The notes under the pieces: model-generated
What the model was told of the DNA's origin: nothing
Seen by the model: only the letters and a program-made list of their open reading frames with translations
Database searches by the model: none
In this document: positions 35,601-43,756 of the stretch, piece by piece
Position numbering within the stretch: the stretch's first letter is position 1
How the letters are laid out: the number at the start of each line of letters is the position of its first letter
Translations under genes and position numbers: made by a program
DNA from: Parvibaculum sp.
GTDB lineage: Bacteria > Pseudomonadota > Alphaproteobacteria > Parvibaculales > Parvibaculaceae
Length of the DNA stretch: 64,000 nt
NCBI RefSeq assembly: GCF_030651915.1
Contig: NZ_JAUSBV010000002.1
Span: 1-64,000, forward strand
Reading direction: 5' to 3'

Positions 35601-35917
35601 GTGGGGCCGACAAAGGTGAGGTTTGCGGCGGCGCAGGCGCGGGCGAAATCCGCGTTCTCCGACAGGAAGCCATAGCCCGGATGGACGGCGTCGCAATGCG
35701 TGGCTTTGGCCAGCGCGATGATGGCCGCGCCGTCGAGCCAGGCGGCGGCGCCCTGGCCCTTCAGGGCGTGGGCCTCGTCGGTCGCCTTGACATGCAGCGA
35801 GGCCGCGTCGTCCTCGGCGAAGATGGCCACCGTCTCGAGGCCGAGCTCGGCGGCGGCGCGGGCGATGCGGATGGCGATTTCGCCGCGATTGGCGATCAGC
35901 AGTTTGCGGATGCTCAT
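32615..35917 (-). CDS. Single-chain biotin-dependent acyl-CoA carboxylase (BC-BCCP-CT fusion)
   Basis: The 1100-residue protein fuses all activities. Biotin carboxylase occupies about 1-450 (LLIANRGEIAIRIARAA, ATP-grasp loop VAGGGGRGMRAV). The biotin carrier has EAMKMEHVV with biotinylated Lys530. The acyl-CoA carboxyltransferase is at about 620-1100 (AYDFTVFAGTQGAMNHKK, GGGRPGD, GYGLGAQGMAAG). It carboxylates an acyl-CoA using ATP and bicarbonate. Most bacteria split these over two or more proteins. Single-chain versions include the long-chain acyl-CoA carboxylases described from mycobacteria. The substrate is not readable here. The start at 35917 (MSIRKLLIANRG) fits the biotin carboxylase N-terminus. 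It depends on biotin made by the bio genes at 46-52 kb. Confidence 0.9.
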   Translation of the reverse strand: MSIRKLLIANRGEIAIRIARAAAELGLETVAIFAEDDAASLHVKATDEAHALKGQGAAAWLDGAAIIALAKATHCDAVHPGYGFLSENADFARACAAANLTFVGPTPEMLDLFGDKIAARALAEKCGVPLLPGTNGPTSLEDAKAFFASLGKNPAMMIKAVAGGGGRGMRAVTDAAEIDEAFARCRSEAQSAFGRADVYVEQLIRKARHIEIQIVGDGKHVTHLGERECTLQRRNQKLVEIAPSPTLDKAMRDRLCAAAIRLAEEANYKSLGTFEFLLDAGAKGDAATFAFMEANPRLQVEHTVTEEVTGIDLVKTQLRLAGGATLADLGLSQADAPAPRGYAIQLRINMETMTADGAAKPAGGVISAYEPPSGPGIRVDGFGYAGYRTSPNYDSLLAKVIAHSPAPDYAEAAARAYRALCEFRLEGVASNIAFHQNLLKRPEFVLNDVYTKFVEDHAAELARPHESGHRQLFHASRAGAASAAPAQTVKGPAGTEAVTAPMQARVVSIDVAEGALVSEGQQLAVLEAMKMEHVVTAAIGGYVRALAARPGDNLFEDEPLLFIEPSTDAAARAADAETHIDPDHIRPDLAEVIERHFIGLDEGRPEAVARRRARNQRTARENIADLVDEGSFIEYGALALAAQRRRRPMEELIKMSPADGMIAGVGAINGRDFGEEKSRAMVMAYDFTVFAGTQGAMNHKKKDRMLTIAEDWHLPIVLFGEGGGGRPGDTDVAGVAGLDTPSFVKFAKLSGEVPLISVVSGRCFAGNAALVGCSDVIIATKDSNIGMGGPAMIEGGGLGVYKPEDIGPIHVQTANGVVDIAVADEAEAVAAAKKYLSYFQGSLPHWDAADQRDLRRLIPENRLRAYDIRKVIDALADQNSVLELRPQFGIGILTCLIRIEGRPMGLIANNPMHLGGAIDAEAGDKAARFMQLCDAFGLPMLSLCDTPGFMVGPEIEERAQVRHVSRMFVTGAAMRVPFFTVVLRKGYGLGAQGMAAGSFHAPFFIVSWPTGEFGGMGLEGAVRLGYRREMEAIEDLEERDAFYKKMVARYYENGKAINMASFLEIDAVIDPKDTRGWITRGLKSAGPLRDRKGRGFVDTW

Positions 35918-36060
35918 GCGGCAGCCGCCGCGCCGGTTTTCAGCGTCATTGTCTCTCTTCCCCAATAGCAATGGCCCGCAAGATAGGGGGCGGGGTCGCG
36001 GGGGGTCAAATGGGGGATGGGGGCAAGAAAAGGGGGCGGCTGCGACATTCCTGCAACTAG

Positions 36061-36129
36061 AAATGCGAGGCATTTGCATTTACAGGCACCCGCGAAGTCT
36101 GTATGAAGGCTTCCTGATAATCATTCGCA
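36061..36129 (+). promoter_or_regulatory. Candidate iron-responsive (Fur-like) sites upstream of the TonB receptor
   Basis: AAATGC-GAG-GCATTT (36061-36075, followed by a second GCATTT) and TGATAATCATTCGCA (36115-36129) resemble Fur-type boxes. They lie 47-115 bp before the receptor gene. This is recognition by eye only. Confidence 0.4.
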
Positions 36130-36175
36130 AGAACGGTTCCGCGTTCCGGGGCCGGATGTGTTCAAGGGGGCTTCC

Positions 36176-38458
36176 ATGCGTTCACGACTTTCGACCACCG
36201 GTTTTCTGATGCGCGGCTGCAGCGGGCTGGCGCTGGCGACGGCGCTGATGGCCGCGCCCGTCCTCGCCGAAGAGCCCGCCGCCGAAACGGCGCAGGCCGA
36301 GGCGGGCAAGGTGCATATTCTGAAGGGGCTGCTGGTGACCAGCAGCGCCGAAGAGACGGCCGCGGTCGGCGGCGGCGTCACCTTCATCGACAAAGAAGAG
36401 CTCGAGAAGTTCTCCCATACCGACGTCAACCGGGTGCTGCGCGTGGTGCCGGGGGTGCAGATCCAGGAAGAGGACGGCTACGGGCTTCGCCCCAATATCG
36501 GCATTCGCGGCTCGGGCAACGATCGCAACAACAAGATCGTGGTGATGGAAGACGGCGTGCTGATGGCGCCGGCGCCTTATGCGGCGCCCGCCGCCTATTA
36601 CTTCCCCTTCACCGGCCGCATGGAAGCGATCGAAGTGACCAAGGGCGCGGCGGCGATCAAATACGGGCCGTCGACGGTCGGCGGCGCCATCAACATGTTC
36701 TCGACCGCGATCCCCGACAATGAAGATGGCAGCCTGTCGGCGTCGCTGAAGGTGCTGGGCGGCGAAGACAACACGTTGCGCGTGCATGGGCATGCCGGCG
36801 GCTGGATGCCGCTCAGCCAGGCCTGGGATATCGGCATTCTCGCCGAGACGCTGCAGGACCGCACCGACGGCTTCAAGACCGTCGATGGCGGCGGCGACAC
36901 CGGCTACAGGGTGCAGGATTATGTCGGCAAGCTCGCCTTCCGCAGCAAGGCGGGATCGGGCTTGCGGCAGGCGTTCGAATTCAAGGTGCAGGTGTCGGAC
37001 GAACATTCCGACGAGACCTATCTCGGTTTGACGCCGGCCGACTTCGCCGCCAATCCCTATCGGCGCTATGCGGCCAGCCGTCTCGACGAAATGAATGTCG
37101 ACCACAAGACCTTCCAGGCGACGCATCGCGTCGATTTCGACAACAACACCAATCTGACGACGACCGCCTATTACACCGAGACGGCGCGGGCGTGGTACAA
37201 GATCAACGATGTGCGCGTCGGCGCCGGACCCTGGCGCAGCATTTCGAGCGTGGTCGGCGATCCCGCCACGTTCGGCGCCGAACTCGACGTGCTGCGCGGC
37301 ACCGCCAATGGCGACATCCGCGTGCGCAACAACAACCGCGAATATTATTCGGCCGGCATCCAGTCGGTGCTCGGCACGACCTTCCTGACCGGCGATATCG
37401 CGCATTTCCTCGAAGTGTCGGCGCGCTATCACCAGGACGAGGAAGACCGTTTCCAGAACCAGGATGTCTATGCGATGGCGGGTGGCGCGTTGACGCTGAC
37501 CACCGCCGGGGCGCCGGGCAGCCAGGAAAACCGCGTCGGCGACGCCAAGGCGTGGGCGTTCTTCGTGCGCGACACGATCGACTGGGGCAAGCTCACCGTG
37601 GTGCCGGGCCTGCGCTACGAGACGATCAAACTGCGCCGCACCGACTACGCGCTCAACGATCCGGCGCGCGTCACGCCGATCGCGGTGCTCGAAAACTCGG
37701 TCGATGTGCTGATCCCCGGCATCAGCGCCACCTATCATCTCAGCGATGAATGGCAGTTGCTCGGCGGCGTGCATCGCGGCTTCGCGGCGCCCGGACCCGG
37801 CTCGACATCGGATGCCGAGCGGTCGGTCAATTACGAAGCGGGCTTGCGCTACGGCGCCGGCGAATTCTCGTTCGAGGCGATCGGCTTCTTCAACGACTAC
37901 TCGAACCTGCTCGGCACCTGCACGGCCTCGACCGGCGGCGGCTGCGTGATCGGGGCGCAATTCGACGGCGGCGATGTCGACGTCAAGGGGCTGGAAGTGG
38001 CGGCCGGTTACGACGCCGGCGGGCTGCTCGGCCTCGGCCTCAAGGTGCCGCTGGGTGCCGCCTATACCTATACGACGAGCGAGTTCAAGACGAGCTTTGC
38101 CAGCGGCTTCGGCCCCTGGGGAACGGTGACGGCGGGCGACGAACTGCCTTACGTGCCGGAGCACATGCTGACGGTTTCGGCCGGTCTCGAGGGCGAAAGC
38201 TGGCGGACCAACCTGCTGGTCTCCTATGTCGACGCGACGCGCTCGCGCGCCGGCAGCGGCGCCATCCCGGCCAACGAGCTGATCAACGAACGGCTGATCT
38301 TCGACCTTTCGGCCGAATACGATATCGCGCCGGGGGTGACGCTGATCGGCATCGTCGAGAACCTGACCGACGAGGTCTACAACGTCGCCTTCGACCCGGC
38401 CGGCGCGCGGCCCGGCAAGCCGCGGACGATCCTGGGCGGGGTCAAGCTGAGCTTCTGA
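36176..38458 (+). CDS. TonB-dependent outer-membrane receptor, FecA-like
   Basis: The roughly 760-residue protein has a signal peptide (GLALATALMAAPVLAEE) and a plug domain with VNRVLRVVPGVQIQEEDGYG, LRPNIGIRGSGNDRN and EVTKGAAAIKYGPSTVGGAIN. A 22-strand-type barrel ends ILGGVKLSF with a terminal Phe. The plug wording (RPNIGIRG, EDGVLMAPAPYAAPAAYYFP) resembles ferric-dicitrate receptors, so an iron-citrate or similar chelate is the best guess. The ATG at 36176 has AAGGGGG upstream. It is monocistronic, followed by a strong hairpin. Confidence 0.88.
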   Translation: MRSRLSTTGFLMRGCSGLALATALMAAPVLAEEPAAETAQAEAGKVHILKGLLVTSSAEETAAVGGGVTFIDKEELEKFSHTDVNRVLRVVPGVQIQEEDGYGLRPNIGIRGSGNDRNNKIVVMEDGVLMAPAPYAAPAAYYFPFTGRMEAIEVTKGAAAIKYGPSTVGGAINMFSTAIPDNEDGSLSASLKVLGGEDNTLRVHGHAGGWMPLSQAWDIGILAETLQDRTDGFKTVDGGGDTGYRVQDYVGKLAFRSKAGSGLRQAFEFKVQVSDEHSDETYLGLTPADFAANPYRRYAASRLDEMNVDHKTFQATHRVDFDNNTNLTTTAYYTETARAWYKINDVRVGAGPWRSISSVVGDPATFGAELDVLRGTANGDIRVRNNNREYYSAGIQSVLGTTFLTGDIAHFLEVSARYHQDEEDRFQNQDVYAMAGGALTLTTAGAPGSQENRVGDAKAWAFFVRDTIDWGKLTVVPGLRYETIKLRRTDYALNDPARVTPIAVLENSVDVLIPGISATYHLSDEWQLLGGVHRGFAAPGPGSTSDAERSVNYEAGLRYGAGEFSFEAIGFFNDYSNLLGTCTASTGGGCVIGAQFDGGDVDVKGLEVAAGYDAGGLLGLGLKVPLGAAYTYTTSEFKTSFASGFGPWGTVTAGDELPYVPEHMLTVSAGLEGESWRTNLLVSYVDATRSRAGSGAIPANELINERLIFDLSAEYDIAPGVTLIGIVENLTDEVYNVAFDPAGARPGKPRTILGGVKLSF

Positions 38459-38487
38459 GGGCCCCTCCCTCTCCGGCTCCGATCCGC

Positions 38488-38517
38488 GGGGCGGCGCTGC
38501 CACAGCAGCGCCGCCCC
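38488..38517 (+). terminator. Hairpin after the TonB receptor gene
   Basis: A 12-bp stem GGGGCGGCGCTG / CAGCGCCGCCCC with a 6-nt loop lies 30 bp past the stop. The trailing GTTGCGTTT is only weakly T-rich. Confidence 0.65.
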
Positions 38518-38594
38518 GTTGCGTTTCAAGCCCTTGTCACAAAAGCGAAAAACGGCGGCGGCCCGAAGCGATGCAATCCGGCCACAGGCCGGGG

Positions 38595-38634
38595 CTGTCA
38601 TATCACTGTCACAAAAGCGCATCCGAACTGTCAC
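38595..38634 (+). promoter_or_regulatory. Pho box array upstream of the phosphate porin
   Basis: CTGTCAT (38595), CTGTCAC (38606) and CTGTCAC (38628) are in register at 11-bp steps, with a degenerate unit at 38617 and perhaps CTCTGTT at 38639. The array ends 100 bp before the porin ATG. An isolated TTGTCAC-type unit is also present near 38534. Confidence 0.85.
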
Positions 38635-38734
38635 ATAGCTCTGTTACTTGCCAAGCCATGGGGGGTGTTCGCGGCGTCTGTCGCGGCTGCCAATCCTGCA
38701 ACAGAAGCTCATCCACGGAACATGGAGACGTCAA

Positions 38735-40117
38735 ATGACGTTGCGAAACATTCTGCTGGCCGGCACCGCCCTTGGCGCCGCCGCAATCCTCTCGGGGCCG
38801 GCCTTCGCCGCGACCAGCACCCAGGCCGAACTCAACGCCCTCAAGGCGCAGATCGAGGCGCTTCAGAAGAAGATCGACGATGTCGAAATCCAGCACGGCA
38901 ACCAGATCAAGTCGCTGGAAGAACGCAAAAGCGACGTCGAGGTTTCGCTGAAGGACGGCCGCCCGGTTTTCAAGACGGCTGACGGCAATTTTACCTTCGG
39001 CATTACCGGCCGCGCCCATCTCGATGTCGGCGCCTACGACCAGGACACCAACAGCGAGGCGAATTTCGGCGCCTTGCGCGGCAACGCCAACTTCCGCCGC
39101 GCCCGTCTCGGCTTCAACGGCACCTTCGCCAAGGACTTCGGCTACAATATCGAATTCAACTTCGGCGACAGCGGCACGGAATCGAACGCCCGTATCTATG
39201 AAGTCGCGCTCACCTACAAGGGCATCGAGGGCGTCAACCTCGTGCTCGGCGCGACCAAGCCGAAGATGACGCTGGACGATTCGACCTCGTCCAACGACAT
39301 CACCTTCATCGAGCGTGCGACGGCGGTCAATCTCGCCCTCACGCCGGCGGCCGGCGAAGCGCGCATGACGGCGGGCGGCACCTTCAACACCGACAATTTC
39401 TTCAGCGCCGCCTATTACACGATGGGTTCGGCGGCGGCGGGCGGCGGTCTCGACGACTATGACAGCTCGAACATCGTCGGCCGTCTTGCCTATGCGACCT
39501 CGCCGAAGGAAGGCCTCAACGTCCATATCGGCGCTTCGGGCTCGCACTCCTTCAACCTGCCGGCCGATACGATCCGCTTCCGCGATCGTCCGGAACTGCG
39601 CGTCGATCCGCTGCGCTATGTCGATGCCAACTTCGCCGGCACGGCCGACGAGGTGACCGTCTACGGTCCGGAACTGGCGCTCAACTACGGCCCGTTCCGC
39701 GCCCAGGGCGAATATTACATCTACGACGTCGCCCGCAATGGCGTGCTCGCCGATGCCAGCTTCGATGCCTGGTATCTGCAGGCCTCGTGGGTCATCACCG
39801 GCGAAGCCTACAAGTACGACATCAAGAAGGCCGCCTATTCGGGCGTCAAGCCGGCCAACCCCTTCGGCTTCGGCGGCAAGGGCATGGGCGCCTGGGAAAT
39901 CGCCGCGCGTTACAGCTCGGCCGATCTCAACGATGCCAGCGCCGGTATTGCCGGCGGCCAGCAGGACATCATCACGGTGGGCCTCAACTGGTACGTCAAC
40001 AACAATCTCCGCTTCATGCTCAACTACCTGAACGTGGATGTGGAAGATCGCGGCGGCGTCATCAATCCGAACTTCGGTCACGACGCGGTGGCGCTGCGCA
40101 CGCAGTTCACTTTCTGA
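38735..40117 (+). CDS. Phosphate-selective porin (OprO/OprP family)
   Basis: The 460-residue protein has a signal peptide (LAGTALGAAAILSGPAFA) and a short trimerisation coiled coil (AELNALKAQIEALQKKIDDVE). The OprP-type beta-barrel has GRAHLDVGAYDQD, RRARLGFNGTFAKDFGYNIEFNFG and a C-terminal aromatic FTF. It takes up phosphate or polyphosphate across the outer membrane. The Pho box array upstream supports phosphate-starvation control. The start follows GGAGA. A terminator follows the gene. Confidence 0.92.
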   Translation: MTLRNILLAGTALGAAAILSGPAFAATSTQAELNALKAQIEALQKKIDDVEIQHGNQIKSLEERKSDVEVSLKDGRPVFKTADGNFTFGITGRAHLDVGAYDQDTNSEANFGALRGNANFRRARLGFNGTFAKDFGYNIEFNFGDSGTESNARIYEVALTYKGIEGVNLVLGATKPKMTLDDSTSSNDITFIERATAVNLALTPAAGEARMTAGGTFNTDNFFSAAYYTMGSAAAGGGLDDYDSSNIVGRLAYATSPKEGLNVHIGASGSHSFNLPADTIRFRDRPELRVDPLRYVDANFAGTADEVTVYGPELALNYGPFRAQGEYYIYDVARNGVLADASFDAWYLQASWVITGEAYKYDIKKAAYSGVKPANPFGFGGKGMGAWEIAARYSSADLNDASAGIAGGQQDIITVGLNWYVNNNLRFMLNYLNVDVEDRGGVINPNFGHDAVALRTQFTF

Positions 40118-40160
40118 GCTTGCGGCTGATCCGATCCTCGCAGATCGTCAGACGGCAACT

Positions 40161-40190
40161 CCCGGCGGGCAACCGCCGGGCGTTTTCGTT
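40161..40190 (+). terminator. Terminator of the phosphate porin gene
   Basis: Hairpin CCCGGCGG-GCAA-CCGCCGGG followed by CGTTTTCGTTT, 43 bp past the porin stop and before the convergent PstS-like gene. Confidence 0.88.
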
Positions 40191-40205
40191 TGTGCGCTTT
40201 CGCCG

Positions 40206-41009
40206 TCAGTCGAGGCCGAGCGCCTTGCGGTCTTCCGATGCAAAGACATGGGGCAGCGCAAAATACCCGGCGATCGCAACGTCGCGCTGGCCGTCCTGCG
40301 ACAAGACATAGTCGATCATGTTTCGCGCCGCCGGCCCCCGCGCGACAATGCGCAGGATGCGCGCCAGCGGCCAGTGTCCCCGATGCGCATTGGCCTCGCT
40401 GAGGCCGACGCAATCGCCGCCATCGGAAAGCCTGAGCACGCGCACGGCGTCGCTGCGATAGCCGACCGGCGCGAAGGAGATCGCGCCCGGTGTCCGGCCG
40501 ATCTCGCGCAGCAGAACCGAGGCGCGGGCAACGCGTTTCGCATCGGGCGCGATCGCACCGCCTTTCAGCGCCGCGGCGACGAAAAAGCTGCGTTCGCCGC
40601 CTGGTGGCCGGTCAAAGAGGATGACGGGCCGCGATGCCCAATCGCCATCGAGGCCGGCCGCACCCCATGCCGCGTTGCCGGCAAAGAGCGGCCCGAGATT
40701 TTCAAGCGGCAGGCAGACAAGCGGATTGTCCTTGTGAACAAAGACGGCGAGCGCCTCGACGGCGGCGCGTGCGGTCAACGCGTCGGACGTCGCCGCATCG
40801 AGGGGCTCGATCCGCACCGCCGGATGACGGGCGGCGAAGCCTTCGCGCCAGAGCAGCATCAGCCGTTCATTGGCGGGTTCGACGGCGACCTCGACCACGC
40901 CACCGAGAGCCGGTGGCGCCACATAGGGCGCGTAGCGCTCGTCGACGGCGCACGCGTCGCCCGCAGCGACGAGCGAAAGGAGGCCGACAAAGGTTGCGAG
41001 ATGTTTCAT
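40206..41009 (-). CDS. PstS-like phosphate-binding periplasmic protein
   Basis: The 267-residue protein has a signal peptide (HLATFVGLLSLVAAGDACA) and a PBP-like fold: VEALAVFVHKDNPL, LENLGPLFAGN and SFFVAAALKGG. It is shorter than classical PstS and has no pstCAB partners beside it, so it may be a scavenger or sensor of phosphate. A weak Pho-box-like pair on the minus strand (GTGTCAC-GCAA-TCGTCGC, 41057-41074) lies 48 bp upstream. It is convergent with the phosphate porin. The start at 41009 gives a proper signal peptide. Confidence 0.8.
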   Translation of the reverse strand: MKHLATFVGLLSLVAAGDACAVDERYAPYVAPPALGGVVEVAVEPANERLMLLWREGFAARHPAVRIEPLDAATSDALTARAAVEALAVFVHKDNPLVCLPLENLGPLFAGNAAWGAAGLDGDWASRPVILFDRPPGGERSFFVAAALKGGAIAPDAKRVARASVLLREIGRTPGAISFAPVGYRSDAVRVLRLSDGGDCVGLSEANAHRGHWPLARILRIVARGPAARNMIDYVLSQDGQRDVAIAGYFALPHVFASEDRKALGLD

Positions 41010-41098
41010 TGCCGATCCGGGCGTCCCTGCATCCCGACCAGCCATGCCGGAAATTTGCGACGATTGCGTGACACAACTTCCCCAAACATGCCCCGGCC

Positions 41099-42133
41099 TC
41101 ACAGCCCCATGGTCAGCACCGCTGCGCCGGTCAGGCGGCCGTCGCGCAATCGCGCCAGCGCCTCGTTGGCCTGTTCGAGCGGCAACGTCTCGACCGTCGT
41201 CACCACCGGTACAAGCGGCGCCAGCGCCAGGAATTCGTCGCCGTCGGCGCGGGTCAGATTGGCGACCGAGTGGACCGATCTTTCGTGCCAGAGAATATCG
41301 TAGGGAAAGGACGGAATGTCCGACATGTGGATGCCGGCGCAGACAAGGCGACCGCCCGGTGCCAGCGCGCGCAATGCGGCGGGGACCAGCGCGCCGACCG
41401 GCGCATAGATGATGGCGGCGTCAAGCGCCACGGGCGGCCTTTCGTCGGAACCGCCGGCCCATTCGGCACCGAGCATGCGCGCGAATTCCAGCGCGGCACG
41501 GTCGCCCGGCTTGACGAAGGCAAAGAGCCGCCAGCCCTGATGGCGCGCCAGTTGCGCGACGATATGGGCGGCGGCGCCGAAGCCGTAGAGACCGAGCGCG
41601 CCGGCCGCATCCGGTCGCTGCGGATCATGCGCCATTTTCAGCGAGCGATAGCCGATCAGCCCGGCGCAGAGCAGCGGCGCCGCTTCGGCCGCGCCATAAT
41701 GGCCGGGAACGGGGAAGACGTAGCGGGCATCGGCGACCATGTATTCGGCATAGCCGCCGTCACGCGTGTAACCGGTGAAGAGCGGCCGCTCGCAGAGATT
41801 TTCGCGGCCGCTCCGGCAATAGGCGCATTGGCCGCAGGTCCAGCCGAGCCATGGTACGCCGACGCGATCGCCCGGCCGGAAGCGCGCGACGCCCCTGCCC
41901 AGCGCTGCCACGCGCCCGACCGCCTCATGGCCCGGCACCAGCGGCAGCTTCGGATCGGGCAGTTCGCCATCAACGACATGGAGGTCGGTGCGGCAGACGC
42001 CGCAGGCCTCAAGCCGGATCAGCACCTCGTCCGCGCCCGGTCGCGGCACCGGCAGCTCCGCGAGACGCAAGGGCTTGCCCGGCAACTCCAGAAGCATGGC
42101 GCGCATGGTTGCAGGCAAAGCGGGATCGGACAT
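41099..42133 (-). CDS. Zinc-dependent alcohol dehydrogenase (MDR superfamily)
   Basis: The 344-residue enzyme has catalytic zinc ligands in CGVCRTDLHVVDG and GHEAVG and the structural zinc cluster CGQCAYCRSGRENLC. The nucleotide site ALGLYGFGAAAHIVAQLA and the AdhA/AdhP-like YTRDGGYAEYMVADARYVF stretch follow. It oxidises primary alcohols with NAD(P). Given the CYP153 hydroxylase elsewhere in the window, alkanol oxidation is possible but not shown. Confidence 0.9.
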   Translation of the reverse strand: MSDPALPATMRAMLLELPGKPLRLAELPVPRPGADEVLIRLEACGVCRTDLHVVDGELPDPKLPLVPGHEAVGRVAALGRGVARFRPGDRVGVPWLGWTCGQCAYCRSGRENLCERPLFTGYTRDGGYAEYMVADARYVFPVPGHYGAAEAAPLLCAGLIGYRSLKMAHDPQRPDAAGALGLYGFGAAAHIVAQLARHQGWRLFAFVKPGDRAALEFARMLGAEWAGGSDERPPVALDAAIIYAPVGALVPAALRALAPGGRLVCAGIHMSDIPSFPYDILWHERSVHSVANLTRADGDEFLALAPLVPVVTTVETLPLEQANEALARLRDGRLTGAAVLTMGL

Positions 42134-42199
42134 GATGGAGCTCCTGACGTCCCATCATGCTTGCATGGATCGATCCGTACTTCGAGTGGCCGGCACGGT

Positions 42200-43534
42200 T
42201 TACCGCAGGCCGTGCGTGCGCGCCTTTTCGAGGTCGGCCTTCAGCGATTTTGCCCCCAGAAAGAAATGCACCGCCGACCAGGGCCAGACGAACATGATAG
42301 TCAGCAACGCATAGCGCAGCGATTCATCGCCGAAGGCCGGCGCATAGAGATCGCTGACGATGCCGACGGCCTGCGGCCCGAGCCCCATGCCGATCAGGTT
42401 GAGGATCAGGAAGAGCACGGCCGAAGCGACCGCGCGCATGCGCAGAACGACGAGCCCTTGCGTCATGGCGAGGCTCGGCCCGATATAGGCCGCGCCCGCG
42501 AAGGCTGGCACCAGGAAGAAGAACAAGGCCCAGTACTTGTCGGGCGAGAGATACATCGCCACCGAAAACGGGAAGCAGGCCATCATGACGATCGCCACGA
42601 CCCAGACGTTCCAGCGTATGTCGCGCTTGCCGAAACGGTCGGCGGCCCATGCCGTCGCATAGGTGCCGGCGCCGCCGACAAAGCCGATGATCAGCGCCAG
42701 CCAGGTGCCGATCTCGCCCGGCTGCATCTGATAGGACCGCATCAGAAAGGCCGGTATCCAGGTAACGCCGGCATAGCCGGCGAAGGCCGCCAGCGCGCAG
42801 CCGATCGAGATGTGCCGGAAGGAACGCTGCGACCAGAGCAGACGGAAGACCTCGCCCACTTTCGGCGCATTGCCCGCGGCTTGCGCGGTCGTGCCATCGG
42901 CATGGCCGCGCTGCGGTTCCTTCAGCGTGAAACGCACCAGCAGCGCGATCAGCAGGCCCGGCGCGCCGACGATGAAAAAGGCCGCGCGCCAGCCATACCA
43001 CTGGCTGACCCAGCCGCCGACCAGGAAGCCGATCAGGATGCCGATATTGATGCCGAGCGAATAGATGCCCATCGCGCTTGCGCGCTTCTCGGGCGGGAAC
43101 ATGTCGGAGATCATCGAATGAGACGGGGGACTCGATCCCGCCTCGCCGATGCCGACGCCAATGCGCGCCAGCGCGAGTTGTGCGAAGTTCGTCACGAAGC
43201 CGCAGACCACCGTCATGCTGGAAAAGATCGTCAGCGCCAGTGCGACGATGTTGCGGCGGTTGGAGCGGTCGGCCCACATCGCAATGGGAACACCCAGCGT
43301 CGCGTAAAAAATTGCGAAGGTGATGCCAGAGAGAAAGCCGAGCTGCGTGTCGGTCAAGCCAAGTTCGAGCTTGATCGGCTGCAACAGGATCGCGAGGATC
43401 TGCCGGTCGACATAATTCGCCGTATAGGCGACCATCAGCACGAAAAGTGCATAGTTGCGATAGGCGGGCGTGAAGCCCTGCGACGGCTCCCCCGCAACCG
43501 CGGCGCCTGAAACGGCGCCGGCCCGGTCTGTCAT
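42200..43534 (-). CDS. MFS transporter, spinster-like
   Basis: The 444-residue, 12-helix carrier has YTANYVDRQILAILLQPIKLELGLTDTQLGFLSG near TM1 and the MFS motif A region GVPIAMWADRSNRRNIVA. The second half continues with FGKRDIRWNVW between helices. YVDRQIL...LTDTQLG is typical of spinster-type (Spns) proteins in sphingomonads and relatives, many linked to lipid or aromatic degradation. The start at 43534 has GGGAGGAAGGC upstream. No operon partner; substrate unknown. Confidence 0.87.
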   Translation of the reverse strand: MTDRAGAVSGAAVAGEPSQGFTPAYRNYALFVLMVAYTANYVDRQILAILLQPIKLELGLTDTQLGFLSGITFAIFYATLGVPIAMWADRSNRRNIVALALTIFSSMTVVCGFVTNFAQLALARIGVGIGEAGSSPPSHSMISDMFPPEKRASAMGIYSLGINIGILIGFLVGGWVSQWYGWRAAFFIVGAPGLLIALLVRFTLKEPQRGHADGTTAQAAGNAPKVGEVFRLLWSQRSFRHISIGCALAAFAGYAGVTWIPAFLMRSYQMQPGEIGTWLALIIGFVGGAGTYATAWAADRFGKRDIRWNVWVVAIVMMACFPFSVAMYLSPDKYWALFFFLVPAFAGAAYIGPSLAMTQGLVVLRMRAVASAVLFLILNLIGMGLGPQAVGIVSDLYAPAFGDESLRYALLTIMFVWPWSAVHFFLGAKSLKADLEKARTHGLR

Positions 43535-43756
43535 TGCCTTCCTCCCAAATTCCCCTCGCCGGCGCAGATGCCTTGCCGCGCCGGCCTCATTCCCGCTAGC
43601 GATTCTCGTGTGCCGCATTTCGGTCGGCGGCGAGCCTAGCAGCGGCCCGGCCGAACTCAAGCGCCCGATCGGGTGACGCATGGGCCGCGCCCGGCCGGCA
43701 ACGGCCATGTCCGATTTTGGCGAGCGGCGGCGGCCCGTCCGCCCTAGACTGTCCCC

